From positions 2,004,001-2,068,000 of the forward strand of contig NZ_CP010945.1 of NCBI RefSeq assembly GCF_000293885.2: a stretch of DNA of 64,000 bases. Reading direction: 5' to 3'. The stretch's first letter is position 1. Each line of letters opens with the position of its first letter. A program made the position numbers and the translations under genes. The notes beneath the pieces were generated by a model that did not search any database, was not told where the DNA came from, and saw nothing but the letters and a program-made list of their open reading frames with translations. Shown here in pieces: positions 62,016 to 64,000 of this stretch. The DNA is from Pseudomonas fluorescens NCIMB 11764. Its GTDB lineage: Bacteria; Pseudomonadota; Gammaproteobacteria; Pseudomonadales; Pseudomonadaceae.

Positions 62016-64000
62016 ATGACGCAAGTCACGGTGAAACAACTGGCCGATGAGGTCAAAACACCGGTAGAGCGCCTGTTGCAGCAGATGCGTGAGGCAGGTC
62101 TGCCGCACACCGCCGCCGAAGAACATGTGACTGACAGTGAGAAGCAATCTTTGCTGACTCACTTGAAAAGCAGCCACAAGGCGAAAGTGGAAGAACCACG
62201 CAAGATCACACTGCAGCGTAAAACCACCAGCACCCTGCGTGTTGCTGGCAGCAAAAGCATCAGTGTTGAAGTCCGTAAAAAGAAAGTTTTCGTACAGCGC
62301 AGCCCGGAAGAAATCGAAGCCGAGCGCAAACGCGAACTGGAAGAACGTCGCGCAGTAGAAAATGCTGCTCGTCAGAAGGCTGAAGAAGAAGCCAAGCGTC
62401 GCGCCGAAGAAGAAGCGCGTCGTCAGCCTGCTGCTGCGCAAACCGCTTCCAACGACGCCGTTGCAGCGCCGGTTGCAGTTGCCGAACCCGTACGTGAAAG
62501 CGCACCGGTTGTTGCAGCTGCGCCAGCTCCGTCTGCTGACGTTCGCAATAAGCAGAACGAACAGCGCCGTCCGGACAAACCACGTGCCGACGATAACAAT
62601 CGTCGTGGCAGTGGCGATGGCGAGCGCAAAAACGCTCCGCATCGTGCTTCGGTCAAAGAGAAAGCGCCTGCTCCACGTGTTGCGCCACGTACTACCGACG
62701 AAGAAAGCGATGGCTTCCGTCGTGGTGGTCGCGGCAAGGCCAAGCTGAAGAAACGCAACGCTCACGGTTTCCAGAGCCCAACCGGCCCTGTAGTGCGCGA
62801 AGTGAAGATCGGCGAGACCATCACTGTTGGCGATCTCGCCCAGCAGATGTCGGTCAAGGCGGCTGAAATCATCAAGTTCATGTTCAAACTGGGTACTCCA
62901 GCGACCATCAACCAGGTACTGGACCAGGAAACTGCCCAGCTGGTTGCCGAAGAGCTGGGCCACAAAGTGACCCTGGTCAGCGACACCGCCCTGGAAGATT
63001 CCCTGGCCGAGTCCCTGAAGTTTGAAGGTGAAGCGTTCTCCCGTGCTCCGGTCGTGACCGTAATGGGCCACGTTGACCACGGTAAGACCTCGCTGCTCGA
63101 CTACATCCGTCGTGCCAAGGTAGCTGCAGGCGAAGCCGGCGGTATTACCCAGCACATCGGTGCGTACCACGTTGAAACCGAACGCGGCATGGTCACCTTC
63201 CTCGACACCCCGGGTCACGCCGCGTTTACCGCAATGCGTGCTCGTGGTGCCAAGGCGACCGACATCGTGATCCTGGTGGTTGCAGCGGACGACGGCGTAA
63301 TGCCGCAGACCGTTGAAGCTGTTCAGCACGCGAAGGCTGCCGGTGTTCCGCTGGTTGTAGCTGTGAACAAAATCGACAAGCCGGGCGCCGATCTCGATCG
63401 TATCCGCAGCGAACTGTCGGTTCACGGCGTGACCTCGGAAGAGTGGGGCGGCGACACCCCGTTCGTATCGGTTTCGGCGAAAGTCGGTACTGGCGTGGAC
63501 GAGTTGCTCGAAGCTGTTCTGCTGCAAGCCGAAGTTCTGGAACTGAAAGCAACTCCGTCGGCTCCGGGCCGTGGCGTTGTGGTTGAATCGCGTCTCGACA
63601 AAGGTCGTGGCCCGGTTGCAACCGTTCTGGTTCAAGACGGTACCCTGCGCCAAGGCGACATGGTCCTGGTCGGTTCGAACTATGGCCGTGTACGTGCCAT
63701 GCTCGACGAGAACGGCAAGCCAATCAAGGAAGCCGGTCCTTCCATCCCTGTCGAGATTCTCGGCCTGGACGGTACCCCGGACGCTGGCGACGAGATGAGC
63801 GTGGTTGCCGACGAGAAGAAAGCCCGTGAAGTGGCTTTGTTCCGTCAAGGCAAGTTCCGCGAAGTCAAACTGGCCCGTGCTCACGCCGGCAAGCTTGAAA
63901 ACATCTTCGAGAACATGGGTCAGGAAGAGAAGAAGACGCTCAACATCGTCCTCAAATCCGACGTCCGTGGTTCGCTGGAAGCGTTGAACGGTGCCTTGAA
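62016..64000 (+). CDS. infB: InfB, translation initiation factor IF-2 (cut by the right edge)
   Basis: The first 661 residues are present and the frame is open to the edge. A helical N-terminal IF2 domain (1-~55) is followed by a Lys/Glu/Ala-rich charged linker (~60-260). The G domain has G1 [10 protein letters not shown]3 DTPGHAAF, G4 NKID and G5 SAK, and domain II is then complete. It brings the initiator tRNA to the 30S subunit. The C-terminal domains lie outside the window. GAGGAGAG precedes the ATG. Confidence 0.97.
   Translation, partial: MTQVTVKQLADEVKTPVERLLQQMREAGLPHTAAEEHVTDSEKQSLLTHLKSSHKAKVEEPRKITLQRKTTSTLRVAGSKSISVEVRKKKVFVQRSPEEIEAERKRELEERRAVENAARQKAEEEAKRRAEEEARRQPAAAQTASNDAVAAPVAVAEPVRESAPVVAAAPAPSADVRNKQNEQRRPDKPRADDNNRRGSGDGERKNAPHRASVKEKAPAPRVAPRTTDEESDGFRRGGRGKAKLKKRNAHGFQSPTGPVVREVKIGETITVGDLAQQMSVKAAEIIKFMFKLGTPATINQVLDQETAQLVAEELGHKVTLVSDTALEDSLAESLKFEGEAFSRAPVVTVMGHVDHGKTSLLDYIRRAKVAAGEAGGITQHIGAYHVETERGMVTFLDTPGHAAFTAMRARGAKATDIVILVVAADDGVMPQTVEAVQHAKAAGVPLVVAVNKIDKPGADLDRIRSELSVHGVTSEEWGGDTPFVSVSAKVGTGVDELLEAVLLQAEVLELKATPSAPGRGVVVESRLDKGRGPVATVLVQDGTLRQGDMVLVGSNYGRVRAMLDENGKPIKEAGPSIPVEILGLDGTPDAGDEMSVVADEKKAREVALFRQGKFREVKLARAHAGKLENIFENMGQEEKKTLNIVLKSDVRGSLEALNGAL

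Noticed and set aside
61989..63884. 631-codon minus frame opposite infB
   Set aside because: Antisense of the charged IF-2 linker and G domain; no ribosome site or motif.

Overview
This is a stretch of Pseudomonas chromosome, most likely from the P. fluorescens / P. protegens side of the genus. The evidence is the gene order smpB – ratA – rnfH – bamE – fur – recN – grpE – dnaK – dnaJ – dapB – carA – carB – greA – yhbY – rlmE – ftsH – folP – glmM – tpiA – secG – two tRNAs – rimP – nusA – infB, which is the classical Pseudomonas housekeeping block. Other support comes from GC-rich coding sequence, the tmRNA tag ANDETYGEYALAA, Pseudomonas-type REP repeats, and a Pel polysaccharide operon preceded by a PelX-type epimerase, an arrangement known from P. 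protegens. The species call is inference.

Layout. 1-597 holds an unrecognised edge fragment and an AT-rich control region with FleQ-box-like sites. 598-13789 is a complete Pel exopolysaccharide locus (pelX, pelABCDEFG), closed by a strong terminator. 14054-15449 carries a crotonase-fold protein with an export signal and the peroxide-resistance protein Ohr. 15637-19060 (minus strand) holds a chemoreceptor and an OprD-type porin. 19215-25423 (minus) is a catabolic operon related to the Bacillus ycsF-ycsG-ycsI-kipI-kipA group: an NRAMP-like carrier without the metal motifs, PxpA, a DUF1445 protein, a KipI-KipA fusion, and, unusually, a biotin carboxylase/biotin carrier fusion. A GntR regulator is divergent from it (25679-26344). 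26442-26835 is tmRNA (minus). Two related small secreted proteins follow (26929-27716).

27917-36545 is the lactate utilisation locus: permease, LutABC-type L-lactate oxidation complex and FAD/Fe-S D-lactate dehydrogenase on the minus strand, with the LldR regulator divergent and a perfect 17-bp palindromic operator between them. After a REP doublet comes smpB, partner of the tmRNA 10 kb away, and then the core block. This includes recN, the grpE-dnaK-dnaJ chaperone genes with two clear heat-shock sigma-32 promoters, lysine and carbamoyl-phosphate synthesis (dapB, carAB), and RNA and protein quality control (greA, yhbY, rlmE, ftsH). Folate, cell-wall precursor and glycolytic genes (folP, glmM, tpiA) follow, then secG, tRNA-Leu(GAG), initiator tRNA-Met, and rimP-nusA-infB; infB runs off the right edge.

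The parts most worth a second look are the 5-oxoproline/urea-carboxylase-like operon (19.2-25.4 kb), the structured leader in front of carA, the exported crotonase, the duplicated small secreted proteins, and the hairpins between the lactate permease and lutA. No transposase, CRISPR array, prophage or defence system was seen.
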